Assembly (NCBI GenBank): GCA_016234535.1
Contig: JACRBH010000204.1
Location: 1-57,249, forward strand
Reading direction: 5' to 3'
DNA from: Chloroflexota bacterium
Lineage (GTDB): Bacteria; Chloroflexota; Anaerolineae; Anaerolineales; Villigracilaceae
DNA length: 57,249 nt
Within the stretch, counting starts at the first letter, position 1. Each line of letters begins with the position of its first letter. Under the pieces are notes generated by a model that was not told the DNA's origin, did no database searches, and saw only the letters and a list, made by a program, of their open reading frames with translations. Positions 33,937-42,685 of this stretch are shown piece after piece. The position numbers and the translations under genes were made by a program.

Positions 33937-35499
33937 TTATGGAAGCGCTGTAAAAATCCCATCGCCATGAGATTGATGCGCAAGATGCAAACCCTGTGAT
34001 AATTGAAGATAGATCGACTGCACGTCCTCTGACTCTGAGCCGGACTTGAACAGCGCGAGAACGGCATTCCCCGATGATACATCATCATGAAGAGCGCTGA
34101 CCCCTTCGGCATAACCTTCGCGCGGAAGGTTTGTGACCGGGTCTACAAGATCGGGCAGAACATAACTGGGGCGGTCTGCATAAAGATAAACGGGGCCGGG
34201 CTGATTGGTGTAAATGCGTGTGCCCTCGGGCAGCCCGCGCAAATAAGCCATGGCCTCGGAATCATACCATTGGAAGGATGCATATCCCTGCCCGCCTTTG
34301 TGGAGTTTTTCCACCACGATGGATGCATCATAGATCGAGAGCGAAAAAAACAGCAGGGCGAAAACCACAACCAGACTCCGCCAAAGAATCATGCGCTTCT
34401 GCCATAACCGCTGTCCCAAATAAACAAGCAGGATGAGCAATGCGACATAGATCGGCGAGAGAATGCGCAGCTTGAACTTTGTGCTGGCATCGAACAACAG
34501 CATGGATGAGACAATGGATGCGAGATAACCGAAAATATACAGCCCGCTGGCGAAAGATAAGATTTCAGGCTGGGCAGTGGCAGGCTTGAAAAATTTCCGC
34601 AGTCCTTTGAATACCACCCAAACAAGCAAAGCTAAAGTTATGAGCAATAAAATTAAAGGGAATAAATTCGGAATTTTGACAAGCGCGCGTCGCCACGTTT
34701 CGAGCGGGACAAGAAACTCGGACATGTTGTAAAGACCTGTATTGATATTTTCAAGCGTGAGCGGATGCCAGACCAGCGTGCGGTTGGTGGCGTTATCCGC
34801 GACAATTTTGTTGCGGATACTCCAGCCAAACAAAAATGGAATAGTGCTGGCGATAAAAATCCCCGCACTGGTTAATCTTTTCTTCCATGAATCCTGAAGC
34901 AGGATGAGCGCAATGAGAAATGTCGCCAACAGTGCAAGCCCTGCATAACGTGTGAGGTAGGCAAATGAAGTCAGACAGCCTGTCGTTATCAACCAAACAT
35001 TTTTTGATGAATTGAAATATTCTGAAAACGTAAGGAACGCGGCGAGACTGAAAAAGATATACAGGGGCTCGCTCATCGCATCGGCATGTGCATTGAGCAG
35101 AGAAGCATTGACCACGAACAACAGCGCCAGCGTCATACCCGCAACCTGTGACCTGGTCATGCGCCAGCCGATGATGCCAAGCAAAAACGCATTCGCGCCG
35201 AAAAGTATGGAGTTGATAAAGCGCGTCCCGCGCAGGGGGTCGAGTCCGCTGAGGCCGATCAATGCCAGTACAGTGGAAAAGCCGGGCGGAAAATGAGTTA
35301 CAGGCTGGTTGGATGCAAGCCAGGCTTCGCGGTAACCATTTCCCGCCAGAATGCTGCGCGCGCCGGCAATATAAGCAATCGAGTCGTCTGAAAGCCCAAG
35401 TCCCTGCGGCGTGCTGTAAAGCACCATACCAATTGCGCTCACGGCGATCAGGCCAAGCGCAAACAGGAAAAGAAGTTGGGGTTTCAGGAAGTGTTTCAT
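33937..35499 (-). CDS. GT-C-type membrane glycosyltransferase candidate
   Basis: This 520-residue protein has about ten helices and a C-terminal extracytoplasmic tail (about 400-520). The first loop has GLGLSDDSIAYIAGARSI, an acidic pair placed as in GT39/GT83-type enzymes, then THFPPGFSTVL and the LLNAHADAMSEPLYIFFSL region. It is likely to transfer a sugar from a polyprenyl phosphate on the outer side of the membrane. Its reading frame stops just before the GCGACAT palindrome. Confidence 0.7.
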   Translation of the reverse strand: MKHFLKPQLLFLFALGLIAVSAIGMVLYSTPQGLGLSDDSIAYIAGARSILAGNGYREAWLASNQPVTHFPPGFSTVLALIGLSGLDPLRGTRFINSILFGANAFLLGIIGWRMTRSQVAGMTLALLFVVNASLLNAHADAMSEPLYIFFSLAAFLTFSEYFNSSKNVWLITTGCLTSFAYLTRYAGLALLATFLIALILLQDSWKKRLTSAGIFIASTIPFLFGWSIRNKIVADNATNRTLVWHPLTLENINTGLYNMSEFLVPLETWRRALVKIPNLFPLILLLITLALLVWVVFKGLRKFFKPATAQPEILSFASGLYIFGYLASIVSSMLLFDASTKFKLRILSPIYVALLILLVYLGQRLWQKRMILWRSLVVVFALLFFSLSIYDASIVVEKLHKGGQGYASFQWYDSEAMAYLRGLPEGTRIYTNQPGPVYLYADRPSYVLPDLVDPVTNLPREGYAEGVSALHDDVSSGNAVLALFKSGSESEDVQSIYLQLSQGLHLAHQSHGDGIFTALP

Positions 35500-35510
35500 T
35501 CAGATAAAAA

Positions 35511-35579
35511 CACGGAGATGCACCCCATCCCCAACCCTCGCGAAAGCGCGCCGCAGGGGAAGGGAGTTACATCTCCGTG
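35511..35579. repeat. inverted repeat at a junction (CACGGAGATG type)
   Basis: CACGGAGATG (35511-35520) is balanced by CATCTCCGTG (35570-35579); the centre holds CCCCATCCCC and AGGGGAAGGG, which can pair in part. It fills the 91-base gap between the sulfate-activation gene and the GT-C gene. Confidence 0.6.
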
Positions 35580-35590
35580 ATAAAAATCAA

Positions 35591-37318
35591 CTACGCCTGT
35601 TTGGCGATATAGCCTTGTTCTTCGAGATACGCCAAAACTTTGCGGGCATTATCCTCGGCTGATGAGCCAAAACCCTGGAGCGTGATCTCGGGGTTGATCG
35701 GCTGTTCGTATGGATCATCCACGCCGGTGAAGCCCATCGGCTTGCCATCCACCATTGCCTGACGAGCCTTGGCATACAGACCCTTCACATCGCGCTGTTC
35801 GCAGATTTCAACGGGAGTATCCATATAAACTTCGATGAAGTTCTCGCCGACCATCTTGCGGGCTTCTGCACGAGTGGCTCGGTACGGGCTGATAGCCGCG
35901 CAAATCACCGCGCCGCTCGCGTGGACAATTTCGCCGGCCACGAATCCGATGCGGATGATGTTCGTGTCGCGGTCTTCCTTGCTGAATCCAAGTCCCTTGG
36001 AAAGATGTGTGCGGACAACGTCGCCGTCGAGGATGGCGATCTCACGTCCGCGCTCGAGGAGCAGGGTGGTCAGCACTTCAGTTGTGGCGCTTTTGCCTGA
36101 ACCGCTCAAGCCGGTAAACCAGATGCAAAATCCCTGCTTGTGGCGCGGAGGATACATTTCGCGCAAAATCTCGGCGGTCTCGGGGCGGGTGAACCATTCG
36201 GGGAGCAGCTTGCCCTTGGCAAGAAAATCATCGCGGACTTGCGTGCCGGAAATGTTCGCCACCTTCGCGCCCTTGGGCACATCCTTCTCTTCGACATAAC
36301 GAGCTTCATCGGGAAGATAGACCAGCATCTCAAACGGAACCATCTTGACGCCCAGTTCGGCTTCGTATTGCTTCATGATTTCCTGCGCATCATATGGACC
36401 GTAGAATGGCTTGCCACTAGAATCATTTCCCGGCCCTGCGTGATCTCTGCCGACAATAAAGTGATTGGCGCCGTGGTTACGGCGGATGATGGCGTGAAGC
36501 AAAGCTTCCTTCGGGCCGGCCATGCGCATCGCCAGCGGAAGCAGGCTGAGCATGGTGTCTTTCTTGTCGTAGTAGTTATCCACCAATGCCTTATACGTGC
36601 GGACACGGGTGTAATGATCCACATCGCCGGGCTTGGTCATGCCGACAACAGGGTGAACGATCAACGAGCCTTTGACTTCCGCCGCGGCGCGTTTGGTGAG
36701 TTCCTCGTGGATGCGATGCAGGGGATTGCGGGTCTGGAAAGCGACCACGTTGTCGTGTCCCATCTCTTCGAGCATGACGCGCACCTGTGCAGGTGTGTGA
36801 CGCAGATTCACAAAGTCATAATACTTGGGTAGGTTGACAACTTTCATTGGGCCGGAGATGCACACCTTGTTCCAGCGCGCCATCTCGGAGACCATTGGGT
36901 GCTTCGAGTCGTTTGAGCCATAAGCCAGTGTCGCTTCGGTTTCTGCATCCCAGTGATAAACCTCATCGAGAGTCATGACCGCGATCAGGTCGAAGTTTGC
37001 GCTGCGCAATGCCAGTTCCTCGCCAACTGTCGGCAGTTCTTTCGGATCAGCCGTCAGGGTGATGGGAAGCGGGAAGAGGGTTCCATCCGCAAGGCGCATT
37101 TCCTTGAGCACGCGGTCATAATCAGCCTTGCCCATGAACGTTGTCAACGGTGAAAACCCGCCGGTGGCGATCAACTCAAGGTCGCACATGTTGCGCATGG
37201 TGATTTTTATCGAAGGGAGTTTCCCGGCGCGGGCGAGCAGTTCTTCACGCTCTTTGCCTTCAACGACCAGGTTGACCAGTTTGCCGCCATACGGGGGGAT
37301 TAATTTTGCTTTTGCCAT
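35591..37318 (-). CDS. fused ATP sulfurylase / APS kinase (PAPS synthesis)
   Basis: This 575-residue bifunctional enzyme makes PAPS from sulfate and two ATP. The ATP sulfurylase part (about 1-390) has QTRNPLHRIH (195-204) and GRDHAGPG (290-297). The APS kinase part (about 395-575) has the P-loop GLSGSGKS (403-410), DGDVVRTHL and the GFSKEDRDTN segment. The order is sulfurylase first. A reductive sulfate pathway is not seen here; the neighbours are sulfotransferase and glycan genes, so the product is probably for glycan sulfation. The gene has no obvious partner promoter. Confidence 0.95.
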   Translation of the reverse strand: MAKAKLIPPYGGKLVNLVVEGKEREELLARAGKLPSIKITMRNMCDLELIATGGFSPLTTFMGKADYDRVLKEMRLADGTLFPLPITLTADPKELPTVGEELALRSANFDLIAVMTLDEVYHWDAETEATLAYGSNDSKHPMVSEMARWNKVCISGPMKVVNLPKYYDFVNLRHTPAQVRVMLEEMGHDNVVAFQTRNPLHRIHEELTKRAAAEVKGSLIVHPVVGMTKPGDVDHYTRVRTYKALVDNYYDKKDTMLSLLPLAMRMAGPKEALLHAIIRRNHGANHFIVGRDHAGPGNDSSGKPFYGPYDAQEIMKQYEAELGVKMVPFEMLVYLPDEARYVEEKDVPKGAKVANISGTQVRDDFLAKGKLLPEWFTRPETAEILREMYPPRHKQGFCIWFTGLSGSGKSATTEVLTTLLLERGREIAILDGDVVRTHLSKGLGFSKEDRDTNIIRIGFVAGEIVHASGAVICAAISPYRATRAEARKMVGENFIEVYMDTPVEICEQRDVKGLYAKARQAMVDGKPMGFTGVDDPYEQPINPEITLQGFGSSAEDNARKVLAYLEEQGYIAKQA

Positions 37319-37430
37319 GTTTACTCCATAATTTATGTTGGGGCGCAGCGAAATGAATTCCCATCGGGCTGTGCCGCTACAGATTTTTTAAATGCCCGCC
37401 CATTATACTTCAAAATTCAGTCGGTGAATT

Positions 37431-38453
37431 TTAGATTTGGATGACTCGCCCGGACCGTTGTGACTCTTGCGCGGCAAGCGCGAGACGAAGGGCATTCACC
37501 CCATCCGCAAGCGTGCAAATCGGGTCAGACTCCCCCCGGGCTGTTTCCACGAAATGACGCATCTGCGCCGCGAAAAGCTGATTCCGCTCAAAGCCATCTG
37601 GAAGATGATACTGCTCCTCAACAGCCGCCGGCGGATTGGCATCCCATGAACCAAACGCGGCTGGCATTCGCAAAAAGTGGAGTACCCCATCGGCATTGTC
37701 CCAGCGCAGAGTGCCGTTCGCCCCAACAATTTCCAGTCTATGAACCGGAGGCCGCTGAAAATAATTGACATGCATACCACCCACTGCTCCACTGGAAAAC
37801 TTCAGCCCGATCTCAGCCACATCTTCGACATTCAACTCGAGCGGCGAAAGATGCCCGTTGAAAGACCACAATGATTCCACGTCACCGAGCAGGAAGCGCA
37901 AATAATCAAGCGGATGGGTCAGCGTGACAATGACGCCGCCGCCAAGTTCCGCGCGCGCCGCATAACTGTTGCGGTAATCCTCCCACGGATGCCAGTTCGG
38001 TAAATATTCACCCCAATGCGCATGTACAGTGAGAATTTTCCCGATTACACCAGATCGAATCAATTCGCGGGCTTTATTCAATGTTGGATGGTAACGAAAC
38101 TGGAATCCCACTAAAATTTTACTTCCACTTTTTTCAGCAGTCTTCTGCAAAATATCAAGCCTGTCCAAAGAATCAGAAACCGGCTTTTCAAGCAAGATCG
38201 CACAGCCTGATTCCGCCGCAGGAATGGCAACATCCAAATGCATGGATGTCGGGTTTGCAACGATCACAGCCTCGGGCTTGTGTTTCTTTAACGCCTCCTG
38301 CAAATCTGTTTCCACTTGAAAGCCCGCGAGTTCATCATCGGGCATGGTCGCTTTGCGTGTGCGGTATAAGACAATATCCTTTTCGCCCAACGCAATCAAA
38401 TTCCGCATGTGACGGCGTCCGATGGAACCAAGACCAGCAATCAAGAATTTCAT
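37431..38453 (-). CDS. Gfo/Idh/MocA-family sugar oxidoreductase
   Basis: This 340-residue NAD(P)-dependent oxidoreductase is counted from ATG 38453 (MKFLIAGLGSIGRRHMRNL), preceded by GAGG; a TTG-start version adds four residues. LLEKPVSDSLD carries the family EKP lysine, and VTLTHPLDYLRFLLGD the conserved His-containing segment of the substrate domain. Such enzymes occur in legionaminic-type clusters alongside PtmA-like SDRs. I infer oxidation or epimerisation of a nucleotide sugar or nonulosonate precursor. Confidence 0.88.
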   Translation of the reverse strand: MKFLIAGLGSIGRRHMRNLIALGEKDIVLYRTRKATMPDDELAGFQVETDLQEALKKHKPEAVIVANPTSMHLDVAIPAAESGCAILLEKPVSDSLDRLDILQKTAEKSGSKILVGFQFRYHPTLNKARELIRSGVIGKILTVHAHWGEYLPNWHPWEDYRNSYAARAELGGGVIVTLTHPLDYLRFLLGDVESLWSFNGHLSPLELNVEDVAEIGLKFSSGAVGGMHVNYFQRPPVHRLEIVGANGTLRWDNADGVLHFLRMPAAFGSWDANPPAAVEEQYHLPDGFERNQLFAAQMRHFVETARGESDPICTLADGVNALRLALAAQESQRSGRVIQI

Positions 38454-38470
38454 GTTTATCCTCAATGTGA

Positions 38471-38501
38471 TTGTAGGGGCGGGGTGACCCCGCCCCTACA
38501 A
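38471..38501. repeat. perfect palindrome, GTAGGGGCGG family
   Basis: Arms of 15 bases, TTGTAGGGGCGGGGT (38471-38485) and its exact complement (38487-38501), flank a single central base. It fills the gap between the third sulfotransferase and the oxidoreductase. Confidence 0.85.
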
Positions 38502-38506
38502 TTGGT

Positions 38507-39541
38507 TCACCAATTCAAATCTTTTTCATATCCCCATTTGACCAGCATCTCACCGGCAATTTCCTTGAAGATGGATTTATCTTTTTCTGTAAATAATCTC
38601 TGCCAATTACCGGCCTGTCCCTTTGGCAGGAAGGATGCAATGCCTTCGTTGCGTTTCGTCTGCCACTCCTCATCGGGATTCGATAACATCTCGGTTTTGA
38701 TTTCTTTTTCCAACGTTTTGCCGATTTTTTTTACACCGAGGAACTTCCAGAGTTTGCTCATCTCGCTAAAAGGTTGAATGAGCAGGTCTTCATATCGCAA
38801 GCCGAAGTAATTTTCACCGAACAATCTTCGAGCCTCATCCTCAGTCTCTTTCAAATTCCTGACCCAGCCCTCCGCCACGCGGCGAATGACGGTTTCTGTG
38901 AAAATGGAACGAGTGCCGTTGGTAAAAGGAGTCTGGTCTTTTCGCAAATCCTCGATAATACGCTTATCCTCCGCCTTCAAGAATTTAGACTCTTCCACCA
39001 AATTGCGGAATCTCTCCGAGATCAACACATCGCGTCCATCGCGGACAATGTACACCAGCTTCGCATCAGGATAGACCGCGTGCATATCGCGAACAGCCTG
39101 CCCGTGGATCGTGGATGAGGGGCTTTTGTCGCCAACGATCATCTTGCCTTCAAGGGCGGCGTCGCGCTCCATGATGAAATCGGCGGAAGCACGCAGAACA
39201 AGTGGAGAGAGATCACGACCCTGATTCCAGCGGTTGGATTTGCGTGTCAACCATTCCTCCGCTTCGAGGGTATTCACCAAAGATTTTAGCAATGGCTGGC
39301 GCGTAAAGAAGTGCGCCTGATAATTGCAATGTACTTCGGGATGCAAACGCGCAAGGCGCATGAGAAGCGTTGTCCCTGAACGGGCATGGCCGAACATAAA
39401 GAACTTCTCGCGCGGGAAGAATTGCCTGATCTCAGCCACTTCCTCAAGCGTGATGGCAGGGATGGGATTGCGTTTATTCTTTTTGGGATCGCCCTTGATG
39501 AGGATGCGGGCGGATTTTTTTACTCGGTCAAATAATTCCAT
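38507..39541 (-). CDS. PAPS-dependent sulfotransferase, divergent third type
   Basis: This 344-residue enzyme has the PAPS loop FMFGHARSGTTLLMRLAR (starting near residue 47) and the 3'-phosphate motif YIVRDGRDVLISERF. It differs from the other two sulfotransferases in its loops and in a longer N-terminus, so it probably has another acceptor. The C-terminus still ends WGYEKDLNW. GGAG precedes the ATG. It lies next to the Gfo/Idh gene and the sulfate-activating enzyme. Confidence 0.9.
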   Translation of the reverse strand: MELFDRVKKSARILIKGDPKKNKRNPIPAITLEEVAEIRQFFPREKFFMFGHARSGTTLLMRLARLHPEVHCNYQAHFFTRQPLLKSLVNTLEAEEWLTRKSNRWNQGRDLSPLVLRASADFIMERDAALEGKMIVGDKSPSSTIHGQAVRDMHAVYPDAKLVYIVRDGRDVLISERFRNLVEESKFLKAEDKRIIEDLRKDQTPFTNGTRSIFTETVIRRVAEGWVRNLKETEDEARRLFGENYFGLRYEDLLIQPFSEMSKLWKFLGVKKIGKTLEKEIKTEMLSNPDEEWQTKRNEGIASFLPKGQAGNWQRLFTEKDKSIFKEIAGEMLVKWGYEKDLNW

Positions 39542-39620
39542 GACACTCCAAAATCAGCTACGAGAATATTTTTTAAATTGTTCTTCAATAATTTTGTTTG
39601 CAACAAACTTTGCGTAAAAC

Positions 39621-39929
39621 TTATGTCAAGACAATAATCCCAGATTCGACTTGATTAGGATCCATGTTGTAAGTTTGCGGGTCAGACTCAACAGGAATGG
39701 GCATACGAGACCGCAAGCCATGTTGCAATATAGGTATTCGAGGGCATAATTACCTCATCGTCTTCCCCAATACCATAACCACGTTAGATCAAATGTAAGG
39801 CCTCAACCTCCCTGGCAAGAATAGACCAACCTGATTCCATTACCCGCAGATAAGCATTATCCAATTTTCAGCCTTGAGTTCCTGATAGGGAGGCATTTCA
39901 AGAAAAGGGATTTTAGTGGTATTAGTCAT
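39621..39929 (-). pseudogene. broken DegT/DnrJ-type aminotransferase (FdtB/QdtB-like)
   Basis: Reading the - strand from ATG 39929, three frames together give an intelligible N-terminal aminotransferase. It starts MTNTTKIPFLEMPPYQELKA; after a frameshift comes DNAYLRVMESGWSILAREVE; then, past a stop and an apparent internal deletion, GYGIGEDDEVIMPSNTYIAT; and after another shift PVESDPQTYNMDPNQVESGI. The frame ends at TAA 39621-39623, and the PLP-lysine half is missing. The ATG overlaps the stop of the acetyltransferase gene as in a coupled operon. It would have aminated dTDP-3-keto-6-deoxyhexose. Confidence 0.88.
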
Positions 39930-40659
39930 CAGAATATTTCCTCAAACTCCGCGTCACCTTTGCAGGGATACCCATAACTACATCGTAAGGCAGAACATCT
40001 TTTGTCACTACTGCATTGGCGCCAACGAGGGATCCTTCACCAATTACAACGCCAGGCAATAAGCAGGCACCCGCCCCGACAGTGGCGCTATCTCGAATCT
40101 TTGGTCCATTTATTTTTCCATCTTCATATTCGCGGTTTATAACAACATTATCATTAGTGGTCGAAACCAAAACACTTATGAACACATTGTCGCCGATCTC
40201 GCAATTTCCTGTGATATGGGTCATGTCCATGATTCGGGTGTGGTCGCCAATTTTCGTATTGTAATTAACAGTTACATAACGGCCTAACAGGCAATGGCTT
40301 CCAACACGCACCTGCTCTCTTAATGACACCCCATCCCCCAGCAACGTATTGCTCCCAACCATCACATCATAAAAGATAACGGCATTGGGGCCGATCACAC
40401 AAGAATTCCCGATCACAATTTTAGGCTCAAACTTTATAGGGCGTGCGGTTACACTGGCTCCTTTTGGAGGTTTTCCAATATAAGTCCCGGGGAATATTTC
40501 GACATCATCACCAATGACAACTCCTGACTCAATGATGACATGAGGGTGAATCTTCACATTGTCGCCGATCACTACATCCGCGCGAATAACACAAAACTCA
40601 CCAATTTCGACGTTTTCTCCGATCTTAGTTGTTTCGACAACAGCTTTTTCATTGCTCAT
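39922..40659 (-). CDS. hexapeptide-repeat sugar N-acetyltransferase (FdtC/QdtC-like)
   Basis: This left-handed beta-helix acyltransferase has many [LIV]-G-x4 turns (IGENVEIGEFCVIRADVVIG and on). ATG 40659 (MSNEKAVV) gives 245 residues and overlaps the upstream stop by 11 bases. The family acetylates amino sugars with acetyl-CoA; here the expected substrate is dTDP-3-amino-3,6-dideoxyhexose. The aminotransferase that would provide it (next gene) is broken. The histidine in MDMTHITGN may be catalytic. Confidence 0.8.
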   Translation of the reverse strand: MSNEKAVVETTKIGENVEIGEFCVIRADVVIGDNVKIHPHVIIESGVVIGDDVEIFPGTYIGKPPKGASVTARPIKFEPKIVIGNSCVIGPNAVIFYDVMVGSNTLLGDGVSLREQVRVGSHCLLGRYVTVNYNTKIGDHTRIMDMTHITGNCEIGDNVFISVLVSTTNDNVVINREYEDGKINGPKIRDSATVGAGACLLPGVVIGEGSLVGANAVVTKDVLPYDVVMGIPAKVTRSLRKYSDD

Positions 40660-41617
40660 TTTCGATCTCACTATCTTCAGGATTCGGGCACATTTCATTA
40701 CTCATATGCAGGTATTGAACATAATCACGAATGTAATCCTCGGCATCATAAGCATCCGACGCAAGAACAAAAAGCATTGCATCGGATGTAAACTTATACT
40801 GAATTCCCCAAATCATTGGGGGCAGGTAAATACCAAGATAAGGTACGTTTAATGTAATTTCATCCCGATTGACTCCATCGTCAACAACTACCGAGCAGGA
40901 GCCTTTAAGACAAACCAGGAATTGATGTGTTTGCTTGTGTGCATGCTCCCCACGTACTTCCATACTCGGCACATTAAATATAACAAAATAACGTTTTGGG
41001 ATAAATGGCAGATGCCGGTCATATTCGCCAAAGGTCAAACTGCCCCGCAGATCTACAATCTGAGGAAGTTCAATCAGTTTCACTCGTTCCACCGAGAGTG
41101 CGCCTAAATGAGTTGTCATTTTTTGAGGCAGGGCACTCTTTATATTTGTCGCTGAAACATATCCGGTAATGCGCGCTGGATTCCCTGTTACTATCGCATT
41201 GGGGGGCACATCATTTGTAACTACTGCGCCTGCATCCACCAGTGCATTTGCACCAATCACCAAGCCAGACAAAATCGTTGCATTGGCTCCGATGGAAGCA
41301 CCTCGGCGAATTATAGTTCGAGATGGTTTTTCAGGGTGTTGTTTGGAGTGTTGGAAAGCATCATTCGTGAATGTTGCATTTGGGCCGATGACAACGTCAT
41401 CTTCGACTCGAATACCATCCCACAATTGGACGCCGCTCCTGATAGTGACCCGATTTCCCACTTTAACATCACTTTCGATAAAAACCTGATCGCAAATATT
41501 ACAATCTGCCCCAATGACAGCGCCCCGCAAAATATGGGCAAACGCCCATACGCGAGTACCTTTGCTAATTTCAGTTGTCTCAACAAGTGCGTTTGGATGC
41601 AAAAAATATTCGCTCAT
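40649..41617 (-). CDS. acetyltransferase fused to a dTDP-4-keto-6-deoxyglucose 3,4-ketoisomerase (WxcM-like)
   Basis: This 322-residue two-domain protein has an N-terminal hexapeptide acyltransferase (about 1-155, ending TGNPARITGY) and a C-terminal FdtA/WxcM cupin isomerase (about 170-310) with RGEHAHKQTHQFL (catalytic histidines) and YDAEDYIRDY. The isomerase turns the RmlB product into the 3-keto form. Overlaps join it to the GT2 gene upstream (ATGA) and to the acetyltransferase downstream, so the three form one translational unit. With two acetyltransferase domains in a row, one may act on another sugar. Confidence 0.88.
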   Translation of the reverse strand: MSEYFLHPNALVETTEISKGTRVWAFAHILRGAVIGADCNICDQVFIESDVKVGNRVTIRSGVQLWDGIRVEDDVVIGPNATFTNDAFQHSKQHPEKPSRTIIRRGASIGANATILSGLVIGANALVDAGAVVTNDVPPNAIVTGNPARITGYVSATNIKSALPQKMTTHLGALSVERVKLIELPQIVDLRGSLTFGEYDRHLPFIPKRYFVIFNVPSMEVRGEHAHKQTHQFLVCLKGSCSVVVDDGVNRDEITLNVPYLGIYLPPMIWGIQYKFTSDAMLFVLASDAYDAEDYIRDYVQYLHMSNEMCPNPEDSEIENEQ

Positions 41618-42567
41618 TTTTTCTCTTCTGTTTTGAGTGCATCATCAATTACTTCATCAATTACAAAGTGTGGGCGGCTTCTTGTCTCATCTAGTGTCCG
41701 CCACAAATATTCGCCGAGAATTCCGAGCATAGTCATTTGAATGCCCGCCGTAAAAGTCAAAACAATCATTGTGGGAACCCAACCCATCACCTCAATGCCA
41801 TAAAACATCCAGGTGATAAAAATGATTGCACCATAAAGAAAGGCCCCAAACGCCACGAGAAAACCCAGGGCAGATAATATCTGGATTGGGAAATATGAAA
41901 AAGCAACAAAGGTATCAACGAAAAGTTTTACTCTTTTTCCCAGCGTCCAGCGAGATTTCCCTTTTTTGCGACTTTGTCGTGTATAAGAAACAAGAGTCGG
42001 CTGGAAACCCAGCCAGAAGATAAGAGTCATAATATTAGTATTTTTCTCATGAATCCGATTCAATTCTTCGACCACCTGCCGATCCACCAAGAAAAAATCA
42101 AACCCCCCGCTTGGATATTGAGGGATTGCGAGGCGTCTTACCAAAGCATAATGAAGATTGGAGAAAAATTTTTGCAGGAAAGATTCTTCACGATCAGCAC
42201 GAGTTGCAAAAACCGCTTTGGCACCCTTTTCCCAATGATCGATCATCTCATTAAATAACTGAGGCGGATCCTGCAAATCAGCAGCGATTACCCCTACACA
42301 ATTCCCGGTGGCAATGGTCATGCCGGCTTGAACAGCAGCCATTGCGCCAAAATTCCGGGTAAGCTTTACTACTTTGATGATTTTGGGGTACTGTGACTGA
42401 AAATCAAGCAGAATGTTTAATGAATTATCGCCAGAACCGTCGTCAACGAACACCAACTCCAGAACAAAATCGGGGAAAGATTCTGACAAGGTAAGCAGTT
42501 GTGGAATAGTATCTGGCAAATTTAATTCGTTATAGTAAACCGGAATGATAATTGAAAATTTTTTCAT
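41614..42567 (-). CDS. GT2 polyprenyl-phosphate glycosyltransferase (GtrB/DPM1-like)
   Basis: This 317-residue enzyme has an N-terminal GT-A domain (IIPVYYNE, FVDDGSGDNSL, AADLQDPPQLF) and two C-terminal membrane helices (about 230-290). It loads a sugar onto undecaprenyl phosphate, the donor form used by GT-C enzymes such as those encoded at 33.9, 42.7 and 44.4 kb. It belongs to the AT-rich block and is coupled to the isomerase gene. Confidence 0.9.
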   Translation of the reverse strand: MKKFSIIIPVYYNELNLPDTIPQLLTLSESFPDFVLELVFVDDGSGDNSLNILLDFQSQYPKIIKVVKLTRNFGAMAAVQAGMTIATGNCVGVIAADLQDPPQLFNEMIDHWEKGAKAVFATRADREESFLQKFFSNLHYALVRRLAIPQYPSGGFDFFLVDRQVVEELNRIHEKNTNIMTLIFWLGFQPTLVSYTRQSRKKGKSRWTLGKRVKLFVDTFVAFSYFPIQILSALGFLVAFGAFLYGAIIFITWMFYGIEVMGWVPTMIVLTFTAGIQMTMLGILGEYLWRTLDETRSRPHFVIDEVIDDALKTEEKK

Positions 42568-42685
42568 TGTTATCTATTTAACGATTGAATTGACGCAAAA
42601 TGTTCCTTTGTTCTTTCTCAATTTCGTAAAGTATCAATTGGTTCAAATGCGTCTTAAGATATACCAACTCATTACTCAAACAAAA

